Assembly (NCBI GenBank): GCA_026387315.1 | Contig: JAPLLY010000042.1 | Location: 1 to 48,154, forward strand | Source of the DNA: Candidatus Omnitrophota bacterium | GTDB taxonomy: Bacteria > Omnitrophota > Gorgyraeia > Gygaellales > Profunditerraquicolaceae | Length of the DNA: 48,154 bases | Direction: 5' to 3' | In this document: piece by piece, positions 24,515 to 32,909 of the stretch | Layout of the letters: the number at the start of each line of letters is the position of its first letter | How positions within the stretch are numbered: position 1 is the first letter of the stretch | Position numbers and translations under genes: made by a program | Notes under the pieces: generated by a model | What the model was told of the DNA's origin: nothing | Seen by the model: the letters and a program-made list of their open reading frames with translations, nothing else | The model's database searches: none

Positions 24515-25255
24515 ATGGTTTTATTTTGGATATTAGCCAGTACATTTTTAGTCAGCCTAATTTCCTTGGTCGGTATTTTTACCCTGGCGATGAAGGATAA
24601 TCTGCTGCATAAGATTCTTTTTTGCCTGATCGGTTTTTCCGCCGGGGCACTTATTGGCAGCGCTTTCTTGCATATCCTTCCGGAAGCACTCGAAAAGACA
24701 AACAGCACAAATGTTTTTTATTGCCTGATTTTAGGAATAATTCTATTTTTCCTGATGGAGAGATACCTCCATTGGAGGCATTGCCATGATAAGGATTGCC
24801 ATATCCACGCCTTTACCTATTTAAATCTTTTCGGAGAGGCTTTTCATAATTTTATTGATGGCCTGGCGATTGCCGCGAGTTTTATCGTTTCCATTAAATT
24901 AGGGATTACTACCACGCTGGCGATTATTTTACACGAGATTCCCAAGGAGATGGGAAACTTTGGGGTACTTATTTACGGCGGTTTTAGCCGCAAAAAAGCT
25001 TTGCTGTATAATTTTATTTCAGCGTTGATGGCAATCATTGGAGCGCTAACGGGTTATTTTATCTCTGATTTTACGCAGGGTTTTTCTAATTTTATTATGC
25101 CTTTGACCGCGGGTGGATTTATCTATATTGCCATGTCAGATCTCATCCCGGAAGTGCATAAAGAAAGTAATCAAAAACGCGCTACTTTAGCTTTTGTTGC
25201 TTTTTTATTGGGCATTGTCTTTATGGCCGCCGCCAAGAAATTCTTATCATGTTAA
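24515..25255 (+). CDS. ZIP-family metal transporter
   Basis: ZIP proteins bring Zn(II) or Fe(II) into the cytoplasm. The 246-aa product has eight membrane segments. TM4 carries HNFIDGLAIA and TM5 carries HEIPKEMGNFG, the paired metal-binding helices of the family. A His-rich loop (HWRHCHDKDCHIH) lies between TM3 and TM4. With the CDF exporter at 16581-17459 it gives the cell import and export routes, though they are not in one operon. No good ribosome-binding site is visible. Confidence 0.92.
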   Translation: MVLFWILASTFLVSLISLVGIFTLAMKDNLLHKILFCLIGFSAGALIGSAFLHILPEALEKTNSTNVFYCLILGIILFFLMERYLHWRHCHDKDCHIHAFTYLNLFGEAFHNFIDGLAIAASFIVSIKLGITTTLAIILHEIPKEMGNFGVLIYGGFSRKKALLYNFISALMAIIGALTGYFISDFTQGFSNFIMPLTAGGFIYIAMSDLIPEVHKESNQKRATLAFVAFLLGIVFMAAAKKFLSC

Positions 25256-25277
25256 ACCAATTCGCAGATTAAGCGTT

Positions 25278-26258
25278 ATGAAGATTAAAGCACTGGCTTT
25301 AATTTCCGGAGGGCTGGATAGTTTATTGGCCGCCAAGCTTATTTGCGATCAAGGATGTGAGGTTGTCGGGTTACATTTCAAAATTCCTTTCTGCAAGATA
25401 AATATAAAAAAAAGTTTCCCGGATATCGGTATAAAAATAATTGAGGTGGATTTGGGGAGTGAGTTTCTTAAGCTTATTCGCCAACCGCATTATGGTTTTG
25501 GTTCAAACATGAATCCTTGTATTGATTGTAAGATTCTTATGTTTAGCAGAGCCAAAGAACTAATGCCTGGATTGGGAGCTAAGTTTATTATTACCGGCGA
25601 GGTGCTTGGCCAGCGTCCGATGTCCCAGAATAAGCAGGCCTTAAAGTTAATTAGGCAGAGAAGCGGCCTGGATGATTTGTTGTTGCGGCCGCTCTCCGCG
25701 CAGTTTTTTCCTCCGAGCTTAGCGGAAAAAGAGGGCTGGGTTAGGCGAGAGAAGTTGCTTAGTTTTAACGGCCGGAGGCGCACCCCGCAGATGCGGCTCG
25801 CTCGAGATTTTGGCCTTAATACTTACGCCAATCCTGCCGGGGGATGTTTGTTGACTGATCCTAATTTTTCTAAAAGGTTAGTAGAGCTTCTGGCTCATGA
25901 TGAATTAAATTTGGAAAATTTAGAGCTTTTAAAAGTTGGCAGGCATTTTCGTTTAGGGGATAATACCAGGTTGGTGGTGGGCAGGGATGAAGGTGAAAAC
26001 AGGCAACTGGCGCAGCTAGCTCAGGCAGGGGATTATTTATTTAGCCCGCAGAAAGATCTAGCCGGGCCCACTTCGCTGGCCAGGGGATTAATTAATCAAG
26101 AATTAATTTTTTTATCTTCCCAGATAACTTCTGCCTATACGGATGTTGTGGGTTTAGAGAAAATAGGGGTATTTTACCGGAAGCTTCCTTCAGCTAAAGA
26201 CTTTGCACACCAGGTAGTTTATCTGCCAAAAGAAAGATTTACGCATTTATTTATATGA
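25278..26258 (+). CDS. PP-loop ATPase with NFACT-R-like C-terminus (probable tRNA thiolation)
   Basis: The 326-aa product begins with an ATP pyrophosphatase loop, LALISGGLDSLLAAKL, as in ThiI and MnmA, followed by NPCIDCK (possible catalytic Cys pair) and TGEVLGQRPMSQN. NPAGGCLLTDPNFS provides another Cys. The C-terminal third (FRLGDNTRLVVGRDEGENRQL) resembles the NFACT-R RNA-binding domain found fused to such PP-loops. A sulfur-transfer or related modification of tRNA is inferred, but the exact base is unknown. ATG 25278 is chosen; the upstream in-frame sequence overlaps the ZIP gene. The stop overlaps the next start by ATGA. Confidence 0.75.
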   Translation: MKIKALALISGGLDSLLAAKLICDQGCEVVGLHFKIPFCKINIKKSFPDIGIKIIEVDLGSEFLKLIRQPHYGFGSNMNPCIDCKILMFSRAKELMPGLGAKFIITGEVLGQRPMSQNKQALKLIRQRSGLDDLLLRPLSAQFFPPSLAEKEGWVRREKLLSFNGRRRTPQMRLARDFGLNTYANPAGGCLLTDPNFSKRLVELLAHDELNLENLELLKVGRHFRLGDNTRLVVGRDEGENRQLAQLAQAGDYLFSPQKDLAGPTSLARGLINQELIFLSSQITSAYTDVVGLEKIGVFYRKLPSAKDFAHQVVYLPKERFTHLFI

Positions 26259-27271
26259 AAGAAGCTCAGCTTTACACTCGCCTAGAAAATCGACAGGTAC
26301 ATTGTCAACTCTGTGCGCATCACTGTAAAATCCCAGATGGTAAATTTGGTTTCTGTGGAGTAAGGCAGAATATTTCAGGTATTCTTTATACGCGTAATTA
26401 CGCTAAACTTGTAGCCGCCAATATCGATCCGGTTGAGAAGAAACCTCTGTATCATTTTCTCCCTGGGACATCAACTTTTTCCATTGCCAGCGCAGGGTGT
26501 AATTTCCGCTGCGGTTTCTGCCAGAACTGGGAAATTTCTCAGTTAGTTCCTCGGACTTCGTTGGATAAAAGATTTAAGGTGCTTGATTTTAGCGCAGATA
26601 AAGTTATAAAACTAGCCCAGCAGTTTAATTGCCGCAGTATTGCTTATACTTATACTGAACCCACGATTTATTTTGAGTTTGTTTTAGAAACAGCCAAGTT
26701 GGCTAAAGCAGCGGCCTTGCGGAATATATTTGTAACTAACGGCTATCTGAGCGCGAAGGCGATTTCTTTATTGGCGCCATATTTGGATGCTGTTAATATC
26801 GATTTGAAATTTTTTAAGGAAAGTTCCTATCAAAGGATATGTTCTGCTTCCCTTGGCTCGGTTCTTGACGCGATACAATTATTAAATGCTGCCGGAGTCT
26901 GGATTGAGGTTACTACTTTGATTATTCCCGGCGAGAATGATACTCCGGAGGAGTTGACGGTGATGGCCAAGTTTATTGCCTCGGTAAATAAGGATATCCC
27001 TTGGCATATTTCGCGCTTTCAGGCGGATTATAAGTTTAAAGATTATCCGCCTACTCCTGAACGCACGCTTAAATTGGCCTATGATTTAGGCCTAAGCCAG
27101 GGATTGCGTTACGTGTATGTTGGCAATTTTGGCGCCTGGGGCCAGGATACTTTATGTGGTAGATGCCAGAAACTTTTGATTAAGAGGGATGGGTTCAATA
27201 TATTAGAATCTCATCTGGCGCAAAATAGGTGCGTATTTTGCCAGGCCGTTTTACCGGGAGTGTTTTATTAA
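26255..27271 (+). CDS. AmmeMemoRadiSam-type radical SAM enzyme
   Basis: The 338-aa product resembles PFL-activase-like enzymes annotated as AmrS. N-terminal Cys motifs (CQLCAHHCKIP, GFCGVRQN) are followed by the radical SAM cluster CNFRCGFC (about residues 80-90), YTYTEPTIYFEF and DLKFFKESSYQ. A C-terminal rubredoxin-like Cys set (LCGRC and CVFC) could bind another metal. The MEMO1-like and AMMECR1-like partners that name the system are not in the window. It is translationally coupled to the PP-loop gene, which suggests a shared modification task. Substrate unknown. Confidence 0.85.
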   Translation: MKEAQLYTRLENRQVHCQLCAHHCKIPDGKFGFCGVRQNISGILYTRNYAKLVAANIDPVEKKPLYHFLPGTSTFSIASAGCNFRCGFCQNWEISQLVPRTSLDKRFKVLDFSADKVIKLAQQFNCRSIAYTYTEPTIYFEFVLETAKLAKAAALRNIFVTNGYLSAKAISLLAPYLDAVNIDLKFFKESSYQRICSASLGSVLDAIQLLNAAGVWIEVTTLIIPGENDTPEELTVMAKFIASVNKDIPWHISRFQADYKFKDYPPTPERTLKLAYDLGLSQGLRYVYVGNFGAWGQDTLCGRCQKLLIKRDGFNILESHLAQNRCVFCQAVLPGVFY

Positions 27272-27274
27272 TTG

Positions 27275-27334
27275 TGGGGACGTGCCAAAAAGGGACACCC
27301 TTGTTCAAGGGTGTCCCTTTTTGGCACGTCCCCA
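27275..27334. repeat. 60-bp near-perfect palindrome
   Basis: Two 29-nt perfectly complementary arms (TGGGGACGTGCCAAAAAGGG start) around a 2-nt centre. It starts 3 nt after the radical SAM gene. The GGGGAC end links it to family B and to the uvrC insertion. Confidence 0.95.
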
Positions 27335-27375
27335 TTGGATTGGCATCACATTCCCAATCACATTAAAAATTGGTG

Positions 27376-27404
27376 TTGACAGTTTGGGAGGTTAGGATTA
27401 AAAT
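27376..27404 (+). promoter_or_regulatory. promoter for the HAD gene
   Basis: TTGACA (27376-27381), a 17-nt spacer, TAAAAT (27399-27404). The leader would be about 55 nt with no Shine-Dalgarno. A second hexamer, TACAAT (27454-27459), lies 7 nt before the ATG and would give a leaderless RNA. Confidence 0.6.
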
Positions 27405-27466
27405 AAATAACAGTAATTGATTTAGTCCACAAGATTGCCCCTATTTAAAACTTTACAATTTTTTAT

Positions 27467-28141
27467 ATGATGTCAACGGGTAACCAATTTAATCCTAAAA
27501 AGTGCATTGTATTTTTTGATTTCGATAATACTATTGCCACTTGTGATGTTTTTGATAATATGCTTTTGCTTTTTTCCAAAGATGACCGCTGGGTAGAACT
27601 GGAAAAAAGATGGAAGAGCGGCAGGATTGGCTCTAAGACTTGCCTGGAAGGCCAGCTGCGGGGCATGGATTTAAATAAGAAATCTTTGGATGCTTATTTG
27701 CCGAAGATAAAATTGGATCCTTATTTTAAGCCAATCTATAAGTTTTTGTTAGCTAGGAAAGTAAAAACCCTAATCTTAAGTGATAATTACGACTATATCC
27801 TTAATCGGGTCTTTAAGATTAACGGGATCAATAAACTGAAAGTCTATGCTAACAAATTAAGCTTTTCTGGGGATAAGATGATTACGGATTATCCTTTTAA
27901 GGATAAAGATTGTCAGATTTGCGCTCATTGTAAGACGAAAAACCTATTGGTAAAAGCCCCGAAAGATTCGACAATCATTTATGTTGGTGATGGGGAGTCG
28001 GATGTTTGTCCGGCTAAGCACGCGCATGTGGTATTTGCCAAGGACCATTTACTTAGGCATCTTAAAGATAGTAAACTGGATTATATGGCCTTTCATAACT
28101 TAAAAGATGTTTTCACCTATTTAAAAAGGAAATTAACGTGA
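27467..28141 (+). CDS. HAD-family phosphatase (SerB/MtnX-like)
   Basis: A cytoplasmic Mg-dependent phosphatase of 224 aa. Motif I FFDFDNTIAT has the nucleophile and acid-base Asp pair. Motif II is LILSDNYD, where Ser is followed by Asp. The lysine is in KTKNLLVKAPK, and motif IV is YVGDGESDVCPA. The helical cap between motif I and II is of the SerB/MtnX type. An unusual CQICAHCK segment before motif III has three Cys. The substrate is unknown. Its stop lies at the left end of a family E spacer, and the next gene is an aminotransferase. Confidence 0.82.
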   Translation: MMSTGNQFNPKKCIVFFDFDNTIATCDVFDNMLLLFSKDDRWVELEKRWKSGRIGSKTCLEGQLRGMDLNKKSLDAYLPKIKLDPYFKPIYKFLLARKVKTLILSDNYDYILNRVFKINGINKLKVYANKLSFSGDKMITDYPFKDKDCQICAHCKTKNLLVKAPKDSTIIYVGDGESDVCPAKHAHVVFAKDHLLRHLKDSKLDYMAFHNLKDVFTYLKRKLT

Positions 28142-28218
28142 ATCCCGCACCTTCTTGCTATTTAAGCATTAGAGGCTGACGGTTTAAATGAATTAATAAT
28201 AGGAAGGTGCGGGATGAA
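28139..28218 (+). repeat. family E spacer with inverted CCCGCACCTT ends (shortest copy)
   Basis: The left end TGAATCCCGCACCTT (28139-28153) includes the stop codon of the HAD gene. The right end AAGGTGCGGGATGAA (28204-28218) carries the Shine-Dalgarno-like AAGGTG and the ATG of the aminotransferase. The interior contains CGGTTTAAATGAATTAAT. Confidence 0.85.
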
Positions 28219-29629
28219 CTCAAAACAATTAACTAAAGAACCTAGGAATAAAAAAACGACTACCGATGATGAGCTTTTGGATCTAGAGGCAAAATATTGC
28301 TCCTGGGGGGATACGGTGCATTATGCCGAGAAACTGAATATATTTAAGAGCGCCCAAGGAAGCTATCTTTATGATCGTCAGGGGACAGAGTATCTGGATT
28401 TGCAAATGTGGTATTCAGCAGTTAATTTCGGTTATCGAAATAAGCGTTTGAATACTGCCCTAAAAAATCAGATTGATGTTTTGCCGCAGTTGGCTTGTCA
28501 ATACCTGCATGAGGAGAAGATCCAGTTGGCCGCGAAATTAGCGCAAAAGAATGAACGCACTTTTGAAGAAAAAGGGCGGATCCATTTTAATGTTGGCGGT
28601 TCAAGCGCTTTGGAAGATTCATTAAAGTTAGTGCGTAATCACTCCGGGCGAAGCCTGGTTTTTGCTTTCATGGGAGGTTATCACGGCAGGACATTAGCCG
28701 CCTCAGCGATTACCTCGAGTTTTAGATACCGGGAACGCTTCGGGCATTTTGGCGACCGGGCAATGTTTGTGCCCTATCCTTATTGTTTTAGATGCCCCTA
28801 TGATAAAAAAAGAGATTTCTGCGATCTGTATTGTTTGAAGCAATTTGAAAGGCTTTTTGAAACCGAGTATTATTCAGTAGTAAACAAAAAGAATAACAAG
28901 TGTGAATTTGCCGCTTTTTACGCCGAAGCCATCCAGGGCACAGGCGGTTACATTGTCCCACCCCAAGAATATTATTCAGGGTTGAAGGATATCCTGGATG
29001 ATTACGGAATTCTTTTTGTGGATGACGAGATACAGATGGGTTTTTTCCGTACGGGTAAATTTTGGGCGATCGAGCATTTTAATATTACTCCCGATATTCT
29101 GGTTTTTGGCAAGGCCTTGACTAATGGATTAAATCCGCTAAGCGGAGTTTGGGCCAAAGAGAAATTAATTTCACCGGCGGTTTTTCCCCCGGGTTCAACC
29201 CACGCGACATTCTCCAGTAATCCTCTGGGCACAGCCGCGGGCCTGGAGGTAATGAAGCTAATCGAAGAATCGGATTTTTCTACTTCGATTCCCAGAAAAG
29301 GGCAGTATTTTATTGCTCAGCTTAAAAAGCTGCAGAAAAAATATCCGCAAATCGGCGATGTGGATGGTATTGGCTTGGCCCTAAGAATAGAGATGTGTGA
29401 GAAAGACGGCTATACCCCGAACAAGGAACTTACGGATAAGATTACCAACCTGGGATTAAGCGGGACGCTTAATGTTGGCGGCAAGCGCCGGGGATTAATT
29501 TTAGACGTCGGCGGTTATTATAAAAATGTCTTTACCATTGCCCCGTCATTTTATATTACCGAAGAAGAAATTGATTTGGGCGTGGAGCTTTTCCAAGAGG
29601 CGTTAAATAGAGCATTGAAGAAGCCCTAA
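28214..29629 (+). CDS. class III aminotransferase with Cys cluster
   Basis: A PLP enzyme of the acetylornithine/GABA aminotransferase fold, 471 aa. Visible are the PLP-phosphate region VGGSSALEDSLKL, MGGYHGRTLAA, DDEIQMGFFRTG (Asp to pyridine N) and the Schiff-base Lys in FGKALTNG. Between them is CFRCPYDKKRDFCDLYC, four Cys in the place where GABA aminotransferases and archaeal relatives have a CxxCP insertion; some of those bind an Fe-S cluster. The substrate is not clear (omega-amino acid or lysine type). Translation starts inside the right end of a family E spacer. It is convergent with the esterase, and the last 4 bases overlap. Confidence 0.85.
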   Translation: MNSKQLTKEPRNKKTTTDDELLDLEAKYCSWGDTVHYAEKLNIFKSAQGSYLYDRQGTEYLDLQMWYSAVNFGYRNKRLNTALKNQIDVLPQLACQYLHEEKIQLAAKLAQKNERTFEEKGRIHFNVGGSSALEDSLKLVRNHSGRSLVFAFMGGYHGRTLAASAITSSFRYRERFGHFGDRAMFVPYPYCFRCPYDKKRDFCDLYCLKQFERLFETEYYSVVNKKNNKCEFAAFYAEAIQGTGGYIVPPQEYYSGLKDILDDYGILFVDDEIQMGFFRTGKFWAIEHFNITPDILVFGKALTNGLNPLSGVWAKEKLISPAVFPPGSTHATFSSNPLGTAAGLEVMKLIEESDFSTSIPRKGQYFIAQLKKLQKKYPQIGDVDGIGLALRIEMCEKDGYTPNKELTDKITNLGLSGTLNVGGKRRGLILDVGGYYKNVFTIAPSFYITEEEIDLGVELFQEALNRALKKP

Positions 29630-30489
29630 ACCTTGTATTTCTCAAAAAAAGCTAACGTTTTTGCCGCGACTTTATCCCTTTCCTGATCAGCGATAATAAT
29701 ATGGTAGGAGTCTTCGAATAATAATACCTCTTTGTCTTTTGAGCCGATATGGTTATAGATATAATAAGAATTTTTAGGGCTGGTTACATCGTCATCCTTA
29801 GCCTGGAGCAGCTGTATGGGTGTGGTTACCGCCGGTAATATTTTGGAAACATATTTTGCCAATAAGTGATTTTGACGCATGCTGGATACCGGAATTACCG
29901 GGTAGCCGTAGAGGTGAACTTTGCTGTAATCGAATAAATCTGATTTTTTATAAAAGTTTTCAATCCTTGAGCGCAGCCTTTGGTTTTTAATCCCGTAGGG
30001 GTAGCCTTCCTTAAGATAAAAATAATATTGCAAAGGGGTTTTAAAAACCAGGGGCAAAAGAAATCTTAATTTTGGGTTGGCCCAGCCGTCAAAGAACAAG
30101 GTGGGGGAGAAGCAGTTTAAGGCTTTTACTTTAGAGGGAAATTCATGCGCTAGTAATATTCCGATGAGGGCGCCAAAAGACAGCCCGGCCACGAATATAT
30201 TTTCATAATCATCGGCGTATTTAGTAAATTCGTTACGCACAGAGTTGTAAAGTTCTTCCCAGGTTGTCCGCTTAAGGCAAGAAATAGATTTATCATGGTT
30301 AGCCATTAAAGGACAGGCTACTGAAAATCCTCTTTTGTTTAAATTCTGGGCAATCGAGCCCATCTCTTTAGCGGTGCCGGTTAATCCGTGAATGAGGAAG
30401 CAGAGATTTTTGTCTCCCGGTAAAAAGAAGCTGGTATCAGGTATATTGGTTATGGAACGAGAGTCTTCTTTGGTGGAAAAAATTATCAT
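29626..30489 (-). CDS. alpha/beta hydrolase (carboxylesterase-like)
   Basis: A serine hydrolase of 287 aa. FLIHGLTGTAKEM has the oxyanion-hole region, GLSFGALIG the nucleophilic Ser, QAKDDDVTSPKNSYY the acid Asp, and LFEDSYHIII the catalytic His. The layout resembles monoacylglycerol lipase or Est30-type esterases. No signal peptide. GAGGAT is present 4-9 nt before the start (plus-strand 30494-30499). It is transcribed alone on the minus strand, with a family B palindrome in its upstream region. Confidence 0.85.
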   Translation of the reverse strand: MIIFSTKEDSRSITNIPDTSFFLPGDKNLCFLIHGLTGTAKEMGSIAQNLNKRGFSVACPLMANHDKSISCLKRTTWEELYNSVRNEFTKYADDYENIFVAGLSFGALIGILLAHEFPSKVKALNCFSPTLFFDGWANPKLRFLLPLVFKTPLQYYFYLKEGYPYGIKNQRLRSRIENFYKKSDLFDYSKVHLYGYPVIPVSSMRQNHLLAKYVSKILPAVTTPIQLLQAKDDDVTSPKNSYYIYNHIGSKDKEVLLFEDSYHIIIADQERDKVAAKTLAFFEKYKV

Positions 30490-30518
30490 AAATATCCTCG
30501 CGAAGCTTTTAAAAACAA

Positions 30519-30577
30519 GGGGACGGTTCTCCTTTTCGTTTCTATTTCTTAGTATTATTAAAAAGAGAACCGTCCCC
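30519..30577. repeat. family B element with long loop
   Basis: GGGGACGGTTCTC and its complement GAGAACCGTCCCC around about 33 nt of AT-rich loop, in the divergent spacer between the esterase and the DMT pair. Confidence 0.85.
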
Positions 30578-30646
30578 TTTATTATTAACTATTTTATGCT
30601 AAAATAAGCGCAAATACAAGATAACTCTTTAGAGGTAGAATCTCCG

Positions 30647-31063
30647 ATGTTTAAGAAAAAAGTCACGTTTAAAATACTGCTTTTGCTGATTGCCAGCGAT
30701 ATTCTTGAAACGACAGTGCATTTTTTTTTCAAGAAAAGTACTTTGGCGCCAGGCTACGGGCAAGTAACGGACTTAACCAGCGCTGTAGTTTTTTTCAAAG
30801 TAGTTTTTTCTTCTGTGTTTTTGTGGGCCGGATTATTAACAGTAGTTGCCGTATTCATTATCTGGTCGATGGTTCTTTCCAAGATAGATTTAAGCGTGGC
30901 AGTGCCCATTGCTAGTTTTAGCTATATTCTGGTTCCCGTTGTCTCGATTATTTTTCTGCATGAACAGATCACCGCCTTGAGATGGTTGGGGGTGTTTTTC
31001 GTTCTGGCGGGAGTAATACTTGTTTCTTTAAGCAGCCAAGAAAGGGTAGGGCAGGTTAAATGA
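30647..31063 (+). CDS. half-size DMT-superfamily protein, first of pair
   Basis: A 138-aa membrane protein with four helices. LSVAVPIASFSYILVPVVSII and LRWLGVFFVLAGVILVSLS match the second half of EamA/SMR-type transporters. AGAGG (about 30632-30636) precedes the start. It overlaps the next gene by ATGA, and both have the same LG-xx-L-A-G-I/V-I/V-x-V-S-L-S end, so they probably form a heterodimer as in ArnE/ArnF or paired SMR proteins. Substrate unknown; a role in exporting lipid-linked sugars would be a guess. Confidence 0.75.
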   Translation: MFKKKVTFKILLLLIASDILETTVHFFFKKSTLAPGYGQVTDLTSAVVFFKVVFSSVFLWAGLLTVVAVFIIWSMVLSKIDLSVAVPIASFSYILVPVVSIIFLHEQITALRWLGVFFVLAGVILVSLSSQERVGQVK

Positions 31064-31443
31064 AACAAGGATTGTTGATGGTTCTTTCCCTGATTGCTTT
31101 AACTAGCCTGTGCGATACCATCAACCAGCTATTTTTAAAGTCCGCGATCAACTCTCTGAATTTTACGCCCACACTTAACATTCTAAAAATATTTAAATTT
31201 ATTTTTCAATTATTAATTAAGCCCCGGCTTTGGCTGGGGTTTGTTTTTAGTTTAATCTCCTTAGGTATTTGGCTGGTGGTGCTTTCCAAGGCGGATCTTA
31301 ATTTTGCTTTTTCTGCCGATAGTATGCACTATATCTTTATTGCCCTGGCTTCTGGGTTTATTTTAAAAGAAAAGATGGGGCCCCGGCGCTGGCTGGGCAC
31401 AGGATTAATTGTGGCAGGAATAGTTTTTGTTAGTTTGAGCTAA
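31060..31443 (+). CDS. half-size DMT-superfamily protein, second of pair
   Basis: A 127-aa, four-helix membrane protein homologous to its upstream neighbour: SLGIWLVVLSKADLNFAFSADS corresponds to IIWSMVLSKIDLSVAVPIAS there, and RRWLGTGLIVAGIVFVSLS ends it. It is translationally coupled to the first gene and followed 13 nt later by an SLC13-type permease. A paired, antiparallel or heteromeric transporter is the likely product. Confidence 0.75.
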   Translation: MKQGLLMVLSLIALTSLCDTINQLFLKSAINSLNFTPTLNILKIFKFIFQLLIKPRLWLGFVFSLISLGIWLVVLSKADLNFAFSADSMHYIFIALASGFILKEKMGPRRWLGTGLIVAGIVFVSLS

Positions 31444-31456
31444 GGGGAAGGATGAT

Positions 31457-32725
31457 ATGAATCCAAAAATTATAGCTTTAATTGTTTTTATAATTTCTTA
31501 TTTGTTATTTGTTTGCCTGCCGCATAAACGCACCTTAACGGCTTTGGGGGGCAGTTTATTATTGGTTTTAACCGGCGCCATATCGCTAAAAGCGGCGTTT
31601 TTGGCGGTTAATTGGAATGTGATGGGTATTTTCGTGGGTACCTTGATTCTGGCGGATGTATTTATGCAGAGCCGGGTTCCGGCTTATATTGCCGAAATAG
31701 TTGTGGATAAGGCCAAGAGCACGGCTTGGGCAATTTTATTTATCTGTATTTTAAGCGGTTTTATCTCGGCATTTGTAGAAAATGTGGCTACGGTATTGAT
31801 TGTGGCGCCGATTGCCTTGGCTCTGGCCAAGAAGTTAAAGATTAATCCTACTAACCTAATGATTGCCATTGCCGTCTCAAGTAATCTCCAGGGGACAGCG
31901 ACCTTAATTGGGGATCCGCCAAGTATGCTTTTGGGAGGTTTTGCTAAGATGAACTTTGGAGATTTCTTTTTTTACCAGGGTAAACCCAGTATATTTTTTG
32001 CCGTAGAGCTGGGGGCTTTTGTTTCTTTCTTCGTGCTTTATTTTATCTTCAGGAAAAATAAAACCAAAACTCAAGTTATCCCGGTAGAGAAGGTAAAAAG
32101 CTGGGTGCCCACGATTTTATTGGTGAGTTTAATTGTTTTATTGGCGCTCTCTTCATTTTTTGATTCTGGTTTTAGCTCTCTGGCCGGTGAGCTTTGCATG
32201 GTTTTTGGTATCCTGGCTTTAGTTTGGGAGAAACTGGTAAACAAAACTTCGATCATCTCCGGATTTAAAGGCCTGGATTGGGATACGACATTTTTTCTTA
32301 TGGGTATTTTTATTATTGTCGGGGGGATCTCGCTTACCGGATGGATTCAGGTGTTGGCGAATTATCTGGCCAGCCTGGTGGGTGGCAATATCTTCCTGGG
32401 TTATACGGCAATAGTGTTTCTTGCGGTGATTCTTTCGGCATTTATCGATAATGTCCCTTTCTTAGCCGCGATGCTCCCGGTGGCTATCATTATGTCTGGT
32501 AAATTACAGATTAATCCTTCTTTGTTTCTTTTTGGCTTGCTGATTGGCGCCAGCCTTGGCGGTAATATAACTCCTATCGGAGCCTCCGCCAATATTGTTG
32601 CCTGCGGCCTGCTTAAAAAAGAAGGATATCAGGTTAAATTCACGGATTTTATGAAGATCGGAATCCCCTTTACCCTGGCCGCGGTAACCGCTGCGTATTT
32701 ATTTATCTGGTTTATCTGGAGATAA
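31457..32725 (+). CDS. SLC13/ArsB-superfamily permease, second paralogue
   Basis: The 422-aa product has about 11-12 membrane segments and two inverted re-entrant motifs: SSNLQGTATLIGDPPSMLLG and GASLGGNITPIGASANIVA. The second motif, including the trailing NIVACGLLKKEG, closely resembles the permease at 21228-22619. AFVENVATVL carries the polar membrane site. GGGAAGGATGAT precedes the ATG. It probably belongs with the DMT pair in one operon. Substrate unknown (anion, Na+/H+ or arsenite type are all possible in this superfamily). Confidence 0.82.
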   Translation: MNPKIIALIVFIISYLLFVCLPHKRTLTALGGSLLLVLTGAISLKAAFLAVNWNVMGIFVGTLILADVFMQSRVPAYIAEIVVDKAKSTAWAILFICILSGFISAFVENVATVLIVAPIALALAKKLKINPTNLMIAIAVSSNLQGTATLIGDPPSMLLGGFAKMNFGDFFFYQGKPSIFFAVELGAFVSFFVLYFIFRKNKTKTQVIPVEKVKSWVPTILLVSLIVLLALSSFFDSGFSSLAGELCMVFGILALVWEKLVNKTSIISGFKGLDWDTTFFLMGIFIIVGGISLTGWIQVLANYLASLVGGNIFLGYTAIVFLAVILSAFIDNVPFLAAMLPVAIIMSGKLQINPSLFLFGLLIGASLGGNITPIGASANIVACGLLKKEGYQVKFTDFMKIGIPFTLAAVTAAYLFIWFIWR

Positions 32726-32778
32726 AAATGTTTATTAAACAAAAAGCAGTTGCCATTTTGTTGTCTTTGTTGTATCTT

Positions 32779-32855
32779 GTGGTACAGGAAAGTATAAAAC
32801 ACTTTCCCATACCACTGCGAAAATCGCTTCAAAGTCATCGCCGAAGGCGATTTTC
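32779..32855. repeat. two hairpins in the spacer before superoxide reductase
   Basis: First hairpin 32779-32815: GTGGTA and GGAAAGT arms around ATAAAAC, sharing the 21-mer of 16541-16561. Second: GAAAATCGC (32819-32827) with GCGATTTTC (32847-32855) around a loop containing CATCGCCGAAGG. Either could terminate the upstream operon. Confidence 0.55.
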
Positions 32856-32909
32856 TTGATATCAGATGAAGATCTAAAAAAAATATTAAAGAGATAAAGA
32901 GGAGGTAGG

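Noticed and set aside
32728-32859. 43-codon ORF beginning MFIKQKAVAILLSLLYLVVQ with GGAGA upstream
   Set aside because: The N-terminus looks like a signal or membrane segment, but the second half is encoded by two hairpins and the ORF could be the remnant of a broken gene. Coding evidence is too weak.
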